The notes: generated from the letters alone by a model not told the origin. Numbered from the stretch's first letter, positions 33,019 through 41,860 are shown. The stretch: DNA of 64,000 bases from Lachnospiraceae bacterium (GCA_900771195.1 CAAGMZ010000015.1:16636-80635); one strand, 5' to 3'. Numbers and translations: made by a program.

Positions 33019-35580
33019 TTATAGATTCCTGCCGCAGCAGTTTTTATATTTCAGTCCGCTTCCGCAGGGACACGGATCATTTCTCTGTATCTTCTTGGTT
33101 TCACGCTTTATGGGTGCCTTGGCAACGCTGTCATCCTTATTGGTTCCCGTGGCCTTGGCAACCTGCTCACGCTCAATCTTCTGTTCCACCTTTACATGGA
33201 GAAGAAGTCTTATGGTATCCTCACTTATTGCGGCGGTCATGGCATCAAACATGTCAAAACCTGCCATTTTGTACTCGATAACGGGGTTTCTGTTACCGAA
33301 TGCCTGCAGCCCTATTCCCTGACGGAGCTGATCCATATCATCGATATGATCCATCCACTTGGCATCTATAACCCTGAGCAGAATGACACGCTCGATTTCT
33401 CTCATCTTCTCTGCATCGCCAATCTCAGCTTCCTTTGACTCATAAAGCTTAACGGCTTTTTCTTTTATCTCATGGATAAGCTGATCCTTCTTATGAAAAC
33501 CTGAAACATCCGTCACCGGCTCAATCGGAATAATGGGCAGCAGTTGTGTATTCAGATCCCTGAGATCCCACTCATCAGGTGAAAGCTCATCGCTTATGCA
33601 CTTGTTGACTATGGACTCCACATTGTCGGAAATCATCTTCATGATAACATTCCGCATGCTTTCTCCGTCAAGAACTCTGCGTCTCTCTTCATATATAATC
33701 TCACGCTGTTCGTTGTTAATCTGGTCATACTCAAGAAGTGTCTTACGTATTCCGAAGTTGTTGTTTTCTATCTTCTTCTGGGCTTTTTCTATTGCATTGG
33801 TAAGCATTTTATGCTCAATCTGCTCATTTTCGGGAATTCTCAGAGCGGTAAATATGCCCATGAGTCTCTCCGAGCCAAAAAGCCTCATTATATCATCTTC
33901 AAGTGAAATGTAGAATCTTGACTCACCGGGATCTCCCTGACGTCCCGAACGTCCGCGGAGCTGATTATCGATACGCCTTGACTCATGTCTCTCAGTTCCG
34001 ATAATCTTGAGTCCTCCCGCTGCCCTTGCTTCCTCGTCAAGCTTGATATCGGTACCACGACCTGCCATGTTGGTGGCAATTGTAACTGCACCGTGAACAC
34101 CTGCCTGAGCAACAATCTCAGCTTCTTTTTCATGGAATTTGGCATTCAGGACATTATGTGATATTCCACGTTTTCTGAGGAGCGCACTGACCTCTTCGGA
34201 CTGCTCGATAGTGATGGTACCGACAAGAACCGGCTGTCCTTTTTCATGAGAAGCAACAATTTCGTCTACAACCGCATGGAGCTTTTCTTTTCTGGTCTTA
34301 TAAACCGCATCCTGATAATCTATACGAATAACCGGCTTGTTGGTGGGAATCTCAACAACATCCATTCCGTAAATCTCACGGAACTCATTTTCCTCCGTAA
34401 GAGCCGTACCGGTCATGCCGGATTTTTTCTCATATTTGTTGAAGAAGTTCTGGAATGTAATGGTTGCAAGTGTTCTGCTCTCTCTCTTTACCTTTACGTG
34501 TTCCTTGGCCTCTATAGCCTGGTGAAGTCCGTCCGAATAGCGGCGGCCGGGCATTATACGTCCTGTAAATTCATCAACGATGAGTACCTCATCGTCCTTT
34601 ACAACATAGTCCTTGTCCCTGAACATAAGATAATTGGCCCTGAGGGCAAGTATTACGTTGTGCTGTATCTCAAGGTTGTCCGCATCTGCCAGATTATCAA
34701 TATGGAAAAACTGCTCAACCTTCTTGACACCGTTTTCGGTAAGGTTTACCGTTTTCTCTTTCTCATTTACGACAAAATCACCTGTCTCCTGTGTCTCCTC
34801 ACGCATGATGGTCTCCATCTTGCTGAGTTCGGTCTCTGTTCCTTTTTCAAGCTGATGTGCCAGAACATCGCAGAGTTCATAAAGTCTTGTGGATTTGCCG
34901 CTCTGTCCGGAGATAATAAGAGGTGTCCTCGCTTCATCGATAAGTACTGAATCCACCTCATCCACAATTGCATAATGAAGTCCCCTCTGGACAAGCTGCT
35001 CTTTATAAATAACCATGTTGTCTCTGAGGTAATCAAATCCAAGTTCATTGTTGGTAATATATGTGATATCGCAATTGTAAGCCTTACGTCTCTCATCCTG
35101 ATCCATGCTGTTGAGAACCACACCGACCGTAAGTCCGAGAAACTCATGTACCTGACCCATCCACTCGGCATCACGCTTTGCCAGATAGTCATTGACCGTA
35201 ACGATATGAACGCCCTTCCCTTCAAGTGCATTCAGGTATGCCGGCAAAAGACATGTCTGGGTCTTTCCTTCACCGGTCTTCATCTCGGCAATACGTCCCT
35301 GATGAAGAATAATACCGCCTATAAGCTGCACCCTGTAGTGCTCTGTATGGAGTACACGCCTTGCTGCCTCACGTACAACTGCATAAGCTTCAACCAGAAG
35401 GTCATCCAGCGTCTCGCCTTTTGACAGTCTGTCCTTGAATTCCTGTGTCTTCGCTCTAAGTTCTTCATCGGATTTAGACATCATATCATCTCTCAATGCC
35501 TCAATCCTGTCAACAAGAGGGGTTATCCTCTTGACTTCTCTCTGACTGTGCGTTCCAAATATTTTTTCAGCTAAACTCAT
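33019..35580 (-). CDS. secA: Protein translocase ATPase SecA
   Basis: 853 residues. Drives export through SecYEG. Walker A AEMKTGEGKTQT (about 103), DEVDSVLID (about 208), MTGTALTE, IATNMAGRGTDIKL, and a C-terminal SEC-C zinc motif CPCGSGLKYKNCC (last 20 residues) that binds SecB or ribosomes. The ATG at 35580 is set by AAGGGGA 9 nt upstream. prfB begins 32 bases downstream. A clear promoter stands before it. Confidence 0.97.
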   Translation of the reverse strand: MSLAEKIFGTHSQREVKRITPLVDRIEALRDDMMSKSDEELRAKTQEFKDRLSKGETLDDLLVEAYAVVREAARRVLHTEHYRVQLIGGIILHQGRIAEMKTGEGKTQTCLLPAYLNALEGKGVHIVTVNDYLAKRDAEWMGQVHEFLGLTVGVVLNSMDQDERRKAYNCDITYITNNELGFDYLRDNMVIYKEQLVQRGLHYAIVDEVDSVLIDEARTPLIISGQSGKSTRLYELCDVLAHQLEKGTETELSKMETIMREETQETGDFVVNEKEKTVNLTENGVKKVEQFFHIDNLADADNLEIQHNVILALRANYLMFRDKDYVVKDDEVLIVDEFTGRIMPGRRYSDGLHQAIEAKEHVKVKRESRTLATITFQNFFNKYEKKSGMTGTALTEENEFREIYGMDVVEIPTNKPVIRIDYQDAVYKTRKEKLHAVVDEIVASHEKGQPVLVGTITIEQSEEVSALLRKRGISHNVLNAKFHEKEAEIVAQAGVHGAVTIATNMAGRGTDIKLDEEARAAGGLKIIGTERHESRRIDNQLRGRSGRQGDPGESRFYISLEDDIMRLFGSERLMGIFTALRIPENEQIEHKMLTNAIEKAQKKIENNNFGIRKTLLEYDQINNEQREIIYEERRRVLDGESMRNVIMKMISDNVESIVNKCISDELSPDEWDLRDLNTQLLPIIPIEPVTDVSGFHKKDQLIHEIKEKAVKLYESKEAEIGDAEKMREIERVILLRVIDAKWMDHIDDMDQLRQGIGLQAFGNRNPVIEYKMAGFDMFDAMTAAISEDTIRLLLHVKVEQKIEREQVAKATGTNKDDSVAKAPIKRETKKIQRNDPCPCGSGLKYKNCCGRNL

Positions 35581-35623
35581 TACGCTTATCCCCTTTAAAG
35601 GCAAATTTCTACTAACATACGAT

Positions 35624-35652
35624 ATTCTAACACCTTATCAATCACTTTTCAA
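35624..35652 (-). promoter_or_regulatory. secA promoter
   Basis: TTGAAA (35647-35652) and TAGAAT (35624-35629), 17-nt spacer. Confidence 0.7.
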
Positions 35653-35721
35653 TAGAAAAAAAGCTGCCGCAAAATTGTTTTTCTTTTATATGCCGTTCCT
35701 GCCCGTTTTGCGATATATCAT

Positions 35722-35760
35722 AAAAATTCCGGCATAACGCTGTTAAACGTCATGCCGGAA
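35722..35760 (-). terminator. Terminator after hpf
   Basis: TTCCGGCAT and ATGCCGGAA form a 9-bp perfect stem with a 16-nt loop. It is followed on the minus strand by TTTTTATG. Confidence 0.85.
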
Positions 35761-35795
35761 CACCTTATATGAACTATTTAATTATCACAAAACAA

Positions 35796-36326
35796 TCAGT
35801 CAAGCTCCGGTTCGATAAGCCCGTATGTACCGTTCTTTCTCTTATAAACCACATTGACCTCATCTGTCTCCGCATTGGAGAACACATAGAAGTTATGTCC
35901 CAGAAGCTCCATCTGGATGCAGGCTTCCTCGGGATCCATAGGCTTGATTCCGAACTTCTTGCTTCTTACAATCTTAATTTCAGGTTCGTCATCATAGTCA
36001 TTCTCAATATACTTTTTGCTGAACTCAGCTGCTGCCTGCTTGGACTCAACAATCTTGTTCTTGTACTTGCGCATCTGCCTTTCAATGACTTCCTCCACAA
36101 GATCTATTGAAACATACATGTCCGTGCTGACTTCCTCAGCCCTGATAATTGTTCCCTTAACAGGAATCGTGACCTCGATTTTCTGTCTGTCCTTTTCGAC
36201 GCTGAGGGTAACTATAGCCTGTGTTTCAGTGCTGAAATACTTGTCCAGCTTGCCAATCTTTTCCTCGACTGCAGAACGAAGACCATCAGTAACCTCGATA
36301 TTCTTTCCGGTAATTGTAAAACGCAT
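35796..36326 (-). CDS. hpf: Ribosome hibernation promoting factor, long form
   Basis: 176 residues. N-terminal S30AE domain (1-100) with MRFTITGKNIEVTDGLRSAVEEKI and ATVTLSVEKDRQKIEVT-type strands (read here as AIVTLSVEKDRQ). The C-terminal dimerisation domain ends with VVYKRKNGTYGLIEPE. The long form dimerises 70S ribosomes to inactive 100S in slow growth. AAAGGAG precedes the ATG. Single-gene unit with its own promoter and terminator, just upstream of secA as in many Firmicutes. Confidence 0.95.
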   Translation of the reverse strand: MRFTITGKNIEVTDGLRSAVEEKIGKLDKYFSTETQAIVTLSVEKDRQKIEVTIPVKGTIIRAEEVSTDMYVSIDLVEEVIERQMRKYKNKIVESKQAAAEFSKKYIENDYDDEPEIKIVRSKKFGIKPMDPEEACIQMELLGHNFYVFSNAETDEVNVVYKRKNGTYGLIEPELD

Positions 36327-36406
36327 AATACTCAGCTCCTTTACTGCATATTGTAGTCAACAACCCGATGTAAATCATCCGACAACCGATTACTGTCTAC
36401 ATACAT

Positions 36407-36434
36407 ATTGTACCATATTTCAGGATTATATCAA
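36407..36434 (-). promoter_or_regulatory. hpf promoter
   Basis: TTGATA (36429-36434) and TACAAT (36407-36412), 16-nt spacer. Confidence 0.65.
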
Positions 36435-36578
36435 CATATTTTGGTCATTTTGAACAATTTATTTTGTCAAGTCCTTTTTTTATAAAATTTCACATAAAAA
36501 TACGATTTATAAAATTTTAACAAAACATATTTTTGTCTTGATTTTTTTATGCAATCCGTTAAAAAAATATACATTCTG

Positions 36579-36677
36579 TGTGGATTATGTGGATAACTCG
36601 GGGCATAACTCAAAAATATCTTAAAATGTAGCCCCTCAAAAGTGGATAACTGCGTAGAATTTTCCACATTATCCGCT
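36579..36677. promoter_or_regulatory. Cluster of DnaA-box-like 9-mers
   Basis: TGTGGATTA (36579-36587, one mismatch to the inverse box TGTGGATAA) directly abuts a perfect TGTGGATAA (36588-36596). AGTGGATAA follows at 36641-36649 (one mismatch). TTTTCCACA at 36660-36668 (one mismatch) abuts TTATCCGCT at 36669-36677 (two mismatches). Five sites in 99 bases, two pairs head-to-tail with no gap, beside an AT-rich tract, is an origin-like arrangement. Confidence 0.6.
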
Positions 36678-36766
36678 CTTCAAAATCAGTAATCATTATT
36701 CTTTTCGTTTGTATTCGTAAGTATTTTATGCAAATCGACGAAATTTTAACAGAGAAAGACTTTCTA

Positions 36767-36795
36767 TTGACAAACATCTGTGCTACTATTATGAC
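36767..36795 (+). promoter_or_regulatory. Promoter of the SDR gene
   Basis: TTGACA (36767-36772) and TATGAC (36790-36795), 17-nt spacer, 26 bases before the ATG. Confidence 0.6.
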
Positions 36796-36821
36796 TGTAC
36801 TACTTATGAAAGGATAATAAA

Positions 36822-37550
36822 ATGTCAGAAACAGTTTTGATAACAGGCTCTTCTTCCGGAATCGGAAGTGAAACTGCCGTATTCTTTGCCCAAAACGGGT
36901 TTAACGTGATAATCAACGGACTCCATAATCATGCAGGTCTTGCTGCGACATCTGCCAGAGTAACCTCATGCGGCGTAAAATGTCTGTCATTCCTTACGGA
37001 TATATCTGATTTTGCAAGTGTCGACAATATTTTCAGGGAATCAAAAAAGCATGGAATGGTTCCCGATATCATAATAAACAATGCAGGGATTTCGCATATA
37101 GGGCTTCTGCAGGATATGACACCGGATGACTGGCAGAGAGTCATAAACACCAATCTCACATCAGCATTTAACACCGCCAAATGCGCAATACCTTACATGC
37201 TGTCAAAGGGCGGCGGAACAATTGTCAACATATCTTCCATGTGGGGTTGCGTCGGAGCATCCTGTGAGGCGGCCTATTCAGCTTCAAAGGGTGGCTTAAA
37301 TGCATTCACAAGAGCTTTGGCAAAGGAACTGGCTCCAAGCGGTATTCAGGTGAACGCCGTGGCCTTTGGCACGGTTGACACCACAATGAATGCTTTTCTT
37401 AACGACGAGGAAAAAGCAGACCTCAAAGAACAGATTCCGGCCGGCCGCTTTTGCAGCGCTCAGGAAGCGGCTTCCATAATATACAGGGTTTCACAGTTAG
37501 ACAGTTACGTAACCGGGCAGATTATAACAGCAGACGGCGGATTCACATAG
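36822..37550 (+). CDS. Short-chain dehydrogenase/reductase, FabG-like
   Basis: 242 residues. Rossmann-fold NAD(P) motif TGSSSGIGSETA (7-18), the NNAG structural motif (INNAGISHIG, about 86), catalytic Ser in NISSMWGCVG (about 137), and Tyr/Lys in YSASKGGLNAF (about 152/156). The C-terminal VTGQIITADGGFT is typical of 3-oxoacyl-ACP reductases and related SDRs. It stands alone, away from fatty-acid genes, so the substrate is uncertain. AAAGGATAATAAA precedes the ATG. Confidence 0.9.
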   Translation: MSETVLITGSSSGIGSETAVFFAQNGFNVIINGLHNHAGLAATSARVTSCGVKCLSFLTDISDFASVDNIFRESKKHGMVPDIIINNAGISHIGLLQDMTPDDWQRVINTNLTSAFNTAKCAIPYMLSKGGGTIVNISSMWGCVGASCEAAYSASKGGLNAFTRALAKELAPSGIQVNAVAFGTVDTTMNAFLNDEEKADLKEQIPAGRFCSAQEAASIIYRVSQLDSYVTGQIITADGGFT

Positions 37551-37561
37551 AATCCGCCGTC
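37533..37561 (+). terminator. Terminator overlapping the SDR stop codon
   Basis: GACGGCGGATT pairs perfectly with AATCCGCCGTC around a loop that contains the TAG stop. A weak T-rich tail (CATTTATAT) follows. Confidence 0.7.
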
Positions 37562-37583
37562 CATTTATATATTGGCACATATG

Positions 37584-38516
37584 TTATTCGGCAAAAAGAG
37601 CGGTTGAGTAATACCTGTCTCCGCTGTCCGGAAGAAGTACCACAATGTTTTTGCCCTTATTCTCAGGTCTTTTGGCAAGCTCAACTGCTGCAGCAAGTGC
37701 AGCGCCTGCCGAAATTCCCACAAGGACGCCCTCAGTCTTTGCAATATCCTTGCTGTATGCAAAAGCCGCATCATTGTCTACAGGGATAATCTCATCATAT
37801 ATCTTAGTGTTAAGAACATCGGGAACAAAGCCTGCACCGATTCCCTGAATCTTATGCGAGCCGCTTGTGCCCTTTGAAAGCACAGGTGATGTTGCAGGCT
37901 CAACCGCAACAACCTTTACCGCAGGATTCTTTTCCTTCAGATACTCACCCACACCGGTAATGGTTCCGCCTGTTCCTACACCGGCTACAAAAATATCTAC
38001 TTTTCCGTCTGTGTCGTTCCATATCTCAGGACCGGTTGTCTTTCTGTGCGCCTGTGGATTGGCAGGGTTCACAAACTGTCCTGCAATTATGCTTCCCGGC
38101 GTCTGTTCCTGAAGCTCTTTAGCCTTGGCAATAGCTCCCGGCATTCCCTTGGCGCCCTCAGTAAGTACAATTTCAGCTCCGTACGCCTTGATTATATTAC
38201 GTCTTTCAACACTCATTGTCTCAGGAAGCACGATTATAAGCTTGTAACCCTTAGCTGCAGCTATTGCGGCAAGCCCTATTCCGGTATTTCCTGATGTGGG
38301 TTCAATAATCGTAGAGCCGGGCTTAAGCTCTCCCTTTGCCTCAGCATCTTCAATAATTTCCTTTGCAATCCTGTCCTTGACGCTTCCCGCCGGATTAAAA
38401 TACTCAAGCTTGGCAAGGAGCTTAGCCTCTACTCCGTATTTTTCTTCCAGCTTTGTGAATTCAACAAGCGGCGTATTTCCTATAAGCTCCGCTGCGCTCT
38501 TATAAATCTTAGACAT
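37584..38516 (-). CDS. cysK: Cysteine synthase A (O-acetylserine sulfhydrylase)
   Basis: 310 residues. PLP enzyme making cysteine from O-acetylserine and sulfide. PLP Lys in NPAGSVKDRIAKE (about 45), substrate loop EPTSGNTGIGLA (about 72), and GTGGTITGVGEYL phosphate loop (about 177). The ATG at 38516 is set by AGGAGG 7 nt upstream. It follows metY by 12 bases, so both are controlled by the metY leader and promoter. Confidence 0.96.
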   Translation of the reverse strand: MSKIYKSAAELIGNTPLVEFTKLEEKYGVEAKLLAKLEYFNPAGSVKDRIAKEIIEDAEAKGELKPGSTIIEPTSGNTGIGLAAIAAAKGYKLIIVLPETMSVERRNIIKAYGAEIVLTEGAKGMPGAIAKAKELQEQTPGSIIAGQFVNPANPQAHRKTTGPEIWNDTDGKVDIFVAGVGTGGTITGVGEYLKEKNPAVKVVAVEPATSPVLSKGTSGSHKIQGIGAGFVPDVLNTKIYDEIIPVDNDAAFAYSKDIAKTEGVLVGISAGAALAAAVELAKRPENKGKNIVVLLPDSGDRYYSTALFAE

Positions 38517-38527
38517 AGTCAATCCTC

Positions 38528-39835
38528 CTATTCAACTGCCTTGAATGCTTCATCAAGGTCTTCTATAATATCGTCAATGTTCTCTGTTCCTATTGAAAGC
38601 CTTATTGTGTTAGGTTTGATTCCCTGGTCTTCAAGCTCTGCCTCGTTAAGCTCTGCATGCGTTGTTGTGTAGGGATGTATCACAAGTGATTTTACATCAG
38701 CTACATTGGCAAGCAGCGAAAACAGTTCAAGGTTATCGATAAATTCCTGGGCCTTCTTCTCATCACCCTTAATCTCGAATGTAAAAATAGAACCGCCGCC
38801 ATTGGGGAAATACTTTTTATAAAGCTCCTGCTGCTTTGAATCTTCCGATACCGACGGATGGTGGACAGCCTCTACCTGAGGATGATTGTTCAGGTACTGA
38901 ACTACCTTAAGAGCATTCTCAACATGTCTCTCAACTCTCAGCGAAAGTGTCTCAAGTCCCTGAAGGAATATCCATGAATGGAACGGTGAAATTGTTGCTC
39001 CGGTATCCCTCAGAAGTATTGCACGGATTCTTGTGACAAACGCTGCCGGACCTGCCGCATCAACGAAGCTGATGCCATGATAGCTCTCATTGGGCTCTGT
39101 GAGCTGGGGGAATTTTCCCGATGCCTTCCAGTCAAATGTGCCACCGTCAATAATAACGCCGCCGATTGTAGTTCCATGACCTCCGATGAACTTGGTAGCC
39201 GAGTGAATCACAATATCTGCTCCGTGCTCAATTGGTCTGATAAGATAAGGTGTTCCGAAAGTATTATCAATAACAAGCGGAATCTTATGTGCATGTGCTA
39301 TACCGGCAATCGCCTCAATATCTACAACCTCCGAATTAGGGTTTCCAAGTGTCTCAATGTAAAGTGCCTTGGTGTTGTCCTTTATTGCCTTCTCAAAATT
39401 GGCAGGCTCGAGAGGATCAACAAATGTAGTATCTACGCCATAATCAACAAGCGTATGTGCAAGTAAGTTGTATGTACCTCCGTATATGTTCTTGGCGGCA
39501 ACAATATGATCTCCCTTAAGTGCCAGATTCTCTATTGTGTATGTGACTGCCGCCGCACCTGATGCAACTGCCAGGGCAGCTACTCCGCCTTCAAGCGCTG
39601 CTATTCTCTTTTCAAAAACATCCTCAGTGGGATTAGTAAGTCTTCCGTAAATATTGCCTGCGTCCTTAAGACCGAATCTGTCAGCTGCATGCTGTGAATT
39701 CCTGAATACATATGATGATGTCTGGTAAATCGGAACAGACCTTGCTCCGGTTACGGGATCCGGCTCCTCCTGTCCTACATGAAGCTGTAATGTCTCAAAT
39801 TTAAGGTTTCTCTCAGAATATGTTTTTTTACTCAT
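38528..39835 (-). CDS. metY: O-acetylhomoserine sulfhydrylase (aminocarboxypropyltransferase)
   Basis: 435 residues. Cys/Met-metabolism PLP enzyme that makes homocysteine from O-acetylhomoserine and sulfide. FETLQLHVGQEEPDPVTGARSVPIYQT-type start (residues 13-39), and PLP Lys in VIHSATKFIGGHGTTIGG (about 214). Length of about 430 with the extra internal segment distinguishes it from MetB/MetC. AGGAG lies 9 nt before the ATG and can be masked by the leader (see regulatory entries). First gene of metY-cysK. Confidence 0.93.
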   Translation of the reverse strand: MSKKTYSERNLKFETLQLHVGQEEPDPVTGARSVPIYQTSSYVFRNSQHAADRFGLKDAGNIYGRLTNPTEDVFEKRIAALEGGVAALAVASGAAAVTYTIENLALKGDHIVAAKNIYGGTYNLLAHTLVDYGVDTTFVDPLEPANFEKAIKDNTKALYIETLGNPNSEVVDIEAIAGIAHAHKIPLVIDNTFGTPYLIRPIEHGADIVIHSATKFIGGHGTTIGGVIIDGGTFDWKASGKFPQLTEPNESYHGISFVDAAGPAAFVTRIRAILLRDTGATISPFHSWIFLQGLETLSLRVERHVENALKVVQYLNNHPQVEAVHHPSVSEDSKQQELYKKYFPNGGGSIFTFEIKGDEKKAQEFIDNLELFSLLANVADVKSLVIHPYTTTHAELNEAELEDQGIKPNTIRLSIGTENIDDIIEDLDEAFKAVE

Positions 39836-39840
39836 TGGTT

Positions 39841-39922
39841 ATTATCTCCTTTTCGTTATGTCATATTAAAATATATTATTCCAACATCGACATCGGCACA
39901 TTCGACCGGTGAAAAGGATAAT
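39841..39922 (-). promoter_or_regulatory. SD-masking helix of the metY leader
   Basis: On the minus transcript ATTATCCTTTTC (complement of 39911-39922) can pair with GAAAAGGAGATAAT (complement of 39841-39854), which contains the metY SD. This gives 12 base pairs with one 2-nt bulge. The first segment lies inside the leader peptide codons 10-13, just before the Cys codons. Confidence 0.6.
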
Positions 39923-39949
39923 GCCCTTTCCTGAATGGGTAACTTTCAT
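39866..39949 (-). CDS. Cysteine-rich leader peptide upstream of metY (27 aa)
   Basis: A 27-codon frame between the metY promoter and metY. The peptide ends ...GRMCRCRCWNNIF, with Cys at residues 18, 20 and 22, encoded TGC, TGT and TGT. An AAAGGCGG element about 10 nt before the ATG is a plausible though not perfect ribosome binding site. It stops 30 bases before the metY ATG. Three Cys in five residues directly before a sulfur-assimilation operon is the pattern of an amino-acid-sensing leader. The peptide itself probably has no function beyond being translated. Confidence 0.6.
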   Translation of the reverse strand: MKVTHSGKGIILFTGRMCRCRCWNNIF

Positions 39950-39969
39950 AAGTCAGCCCGCCTTTCCAG

Positions 39970-39992
39970 TATTCATACCCATTTGGTATGAT
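39970..39992. promoter_or_regulatory. Candidate Rrf2/CymR-type operator at metY
   Basis: CATACC and GGTATG around CATTT (39974-39990) form a palindrome just downstream of the predicted start of transcription. The 23-mer at 39970-39992 matches the site in the rrf2 promoter (45261-45283, opposite strand) at 17 positions. Confidence 0.6.
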
Positions 39993-40006
39993 TTGTTGTT
40001 GAGGAC

Positions 40007-40035
40007 ATATTACCATCTATTTCCTACTATGTCAA
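40007..40035 (-). promoter_or_regulatory. metY-cysK promoter
   Basis: A perfect TTGACA (40030-40035) and TAATAT (40007-40012), 17-nt spacer. This predicts a leader of about 165 nt. Confidence 0.85.
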
Positions 40036-40089
40036 TAGGGATATTTAATTTTTTTAAAATTTTCCGTGAAACCATGTCTGATGCAGTTA

Positions 40090-41850
40090 TTATTTTATCT
40101 CGTCAGCCCTTTTATACATATTGCAGTAAATCCCGCCAAGCCGCATCAGCTCTTCGTGGGTGCCTTCTTCCACTATTCCGTCCTCCGTAAGGACCATTAT
40201 CCGGTCCGCATGTCGTATCGTGGAAAGTCTGTGTGCCACGGTCAGAGTTGTGCGCCCTTCAGAGAGTGCGCGAAGCGACTTCGTGACTTCATATTCACTC
40301 TCATTATCCAGCGCGGATGTAGCCTCATCAAGTATTATAATCGGGGCATCCTTCAAAAACATTCTTGCAATGCTTATTCTCTGTTTCTGCCCACCGGAAA
40401 GCTTGACTCCGCGCTCACCGATATATGTGTCATATCCGTCTTTGAGCCCCATGACAAATTCGTGTGCACCGGCGCGCCCGGCTGCACGGACAACCTCTTC
40501 CATGGATGCCCCCGGTTTTCCGTACGCGATATTTTCACGGACAGTTCCCGAAAAAAGATATACATCCTGCTGCACCACGCCGATATTCTGCCTCAGACTT
40601 TTAATTGTAAGGTTTTTTATGTTCTTCCCGTCAATAAAGATTTCTCCGTCCGTAGCATCATAAAATCTGGGAATAAGATTGCAAAGTGTCGTCTTGCCCG
40701 CCCCGGACGGCCCCACAAGTGCCACCCTTTCACCTGCACGTATTTTCAGGTTAAGATTGTGAAAAACTCTGTTGTGGTCGTCAGGGTACTCAAAGCTTAC
40801 GTTTCTGAACTCTATCTCACCCTTTGCGTTTTCAAGCGGCACGGCATCCGGCTCGTCAAAAATTTCAACATCCGCATCAACGATTTCAAGGAACCTTTCA
40901 ATTCCGGTCATTCCGCGCTGGAACTGCTCCGAAAACTCTATAATTCTGCGCACCGTAGCGATAAAAGTGGATATATAAACTATGTATGCCACAAAATCGG
41001 CTGCATTTATGTAGTTTCTTGCGACAAACATTCCGCCCACAAGAATTACGGCAAGATACATAACACCGTCGAAAAATCTGGTGCTGCTGTTAAAAAGAGC
41101 CATGTATCTGTATGTATGTTTTTTTATCCGGTAAAACTCCTGATTATCCTTCTCAAACTTTTCATTCTCAATATCCTCGTTGGTAAAAGCTTTTACCACC
41201 TTCTGCCCCAGCAGGCTGTCCTCTATTCTGGAATTAAGCTCTCCCACCTGGACACGTTGCTTACGGAACATCTGACGCATTCTGCGGCTCAAAATCCCGC
41301 ATACAATAATCATCACCGGGATAACGCAGAAAAGAACAAGCGTTAACGGCACATTAATCGTGCAGAGGATAATAAAAGAGACAACTCCTTTTACAGCAGC
41401 AATGAAAAATTCTTCCGGGCAGTGATGTGCAAACTCGGTCACGTCAAAAAGGTCATTTGTTATGCGGCCCATTATCTGTCCGACTTTTGTGTTGCTGTAA
41501 TAACTGTTGGAAAGTTTCTGAAGATGGGCATATGCATCCCTGCGCATGTCAGTCTCTATCCTGGTTCCCATCACATGCCCCTGATTGCACATATAGTAAT
41601 AGGCCACAAGGTCAATTGCTCTGAGCGACAGATAAAGAAGTGCTATTTTTCCTATAAGACTAATGGTAAGCAACGCCGGAGAAGTCATTCCGATATTGGT
41701 AATATAGCGCACTATAAGCGGAAGGACAATATCGCACAAAGTAGTAAGTGCTGCGCAGAACAGGTCCATGCACAGCACTCCTATATGTTTCTTATAATAT
41801 GGCAAAAATCTTTTTATCAGCTGACTGTTTTTGTATTTTTTCTCTTCCAT
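40090..41850 (-). CDS. ABC exporter, fused permease and ATPase
   Basis: 586 residues: six membrane helices (about 20-310), then an ATPase domain with Walker A GPSGAGKTTL, signature LSGGQKQRISIAR, Walker B IIILDEATSALD and switch VAHRLST, all canonical. This suggests a functional homodimer, exporting lipid, peptide or drug. The ATG at 41850 is 10 bases beyond the mnmA stop, so it may be co-transcribed at the end of rrf2-iscS-iscU-mnmA. Substrate unknown. Confidence 0.92.
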   Translation of the reverse strand: MEEKKYKNSQLIKRFLPYYKKHIGVLCMDLFCAALTTLCDIVLPLIVRYITNIGMTSPALLTISLIGKIALLYLSLRAIDLVAYYYMCNQGHVMGTRIETDMRRDAYAHLQKLSNSYYSNTKVGQIMGRITNDLFDVTEFAHHCPEEFFIAAVKGVVSFIILCTINVPLTLVLFCVIPVMIIVCGILSRRMRQMFRKQRVQVGELNSRIEDSLLGQKVVKAFTNEDIENEKFEKDNQEFYRIKKHTYRYMALFNSSTRFFDGVMYLAVILVGGMFVARNYINAADFVAYIVYISTFIATVRRIIEFSEQFQRGMTGIERFLEIVDADVEIFDEPDAVPLENAKGEIEFRNVSFEYPDDHNRVFHNLNLKIRAGERVALVGPSGAGKTTLCNLIPRFYDATDGEIFIDGKNIKNLTIKSLRQNIGVVQQDVYLFSGTVRENIAYGKPGASMEEVVRAAGRAGAHEFVMGLKDGYDTYIGERGVKLSGGQKQRISIARMFLKDAPIIILDEATSALDNESEYEVTKSLRALSEGRTTLTVAHRLSTIRHADRIMVLTEDGIVEEGTHEELMRLGGIYCNMYKRADEIK

Positions 41851-41860
41851 GATTACTCTG

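Larger units (their letters stand above)
36327..36821. other. AT-rich intergenic region with DnaA-box-like cluster, no gene
   Basis: A 495-base divergent gap between hpf and the SDR gene. It contains the hpf promoter, a very AT-rich core (36465-36570), the DnaA-box-like cluster (36579-36677), and the SDR promoter. A 66-codon reading frame at 36467-36667 on the minus strand has no ribosome binding site and runs across the boxes, so I do not call it. Confidence 0.7.

Noticed and set aside
36467..36667. 66-codon minus-strand frame over the DnaA boxes
   Set aside because: AT-rich with no ribosome binding site; better explained as non-coding control DNA.
36327..36821. Main chromosomal origin (oriC)
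   Set aside because: No dnaA, dnaN or rpmH gene nearby; kept only as a DnaA-box cluster.
40066..41346. 426-codon plus-strand frame
   Set aside because: Antisense shadow of the ABC exporter gene, whose motifs are complete on the minus strand.
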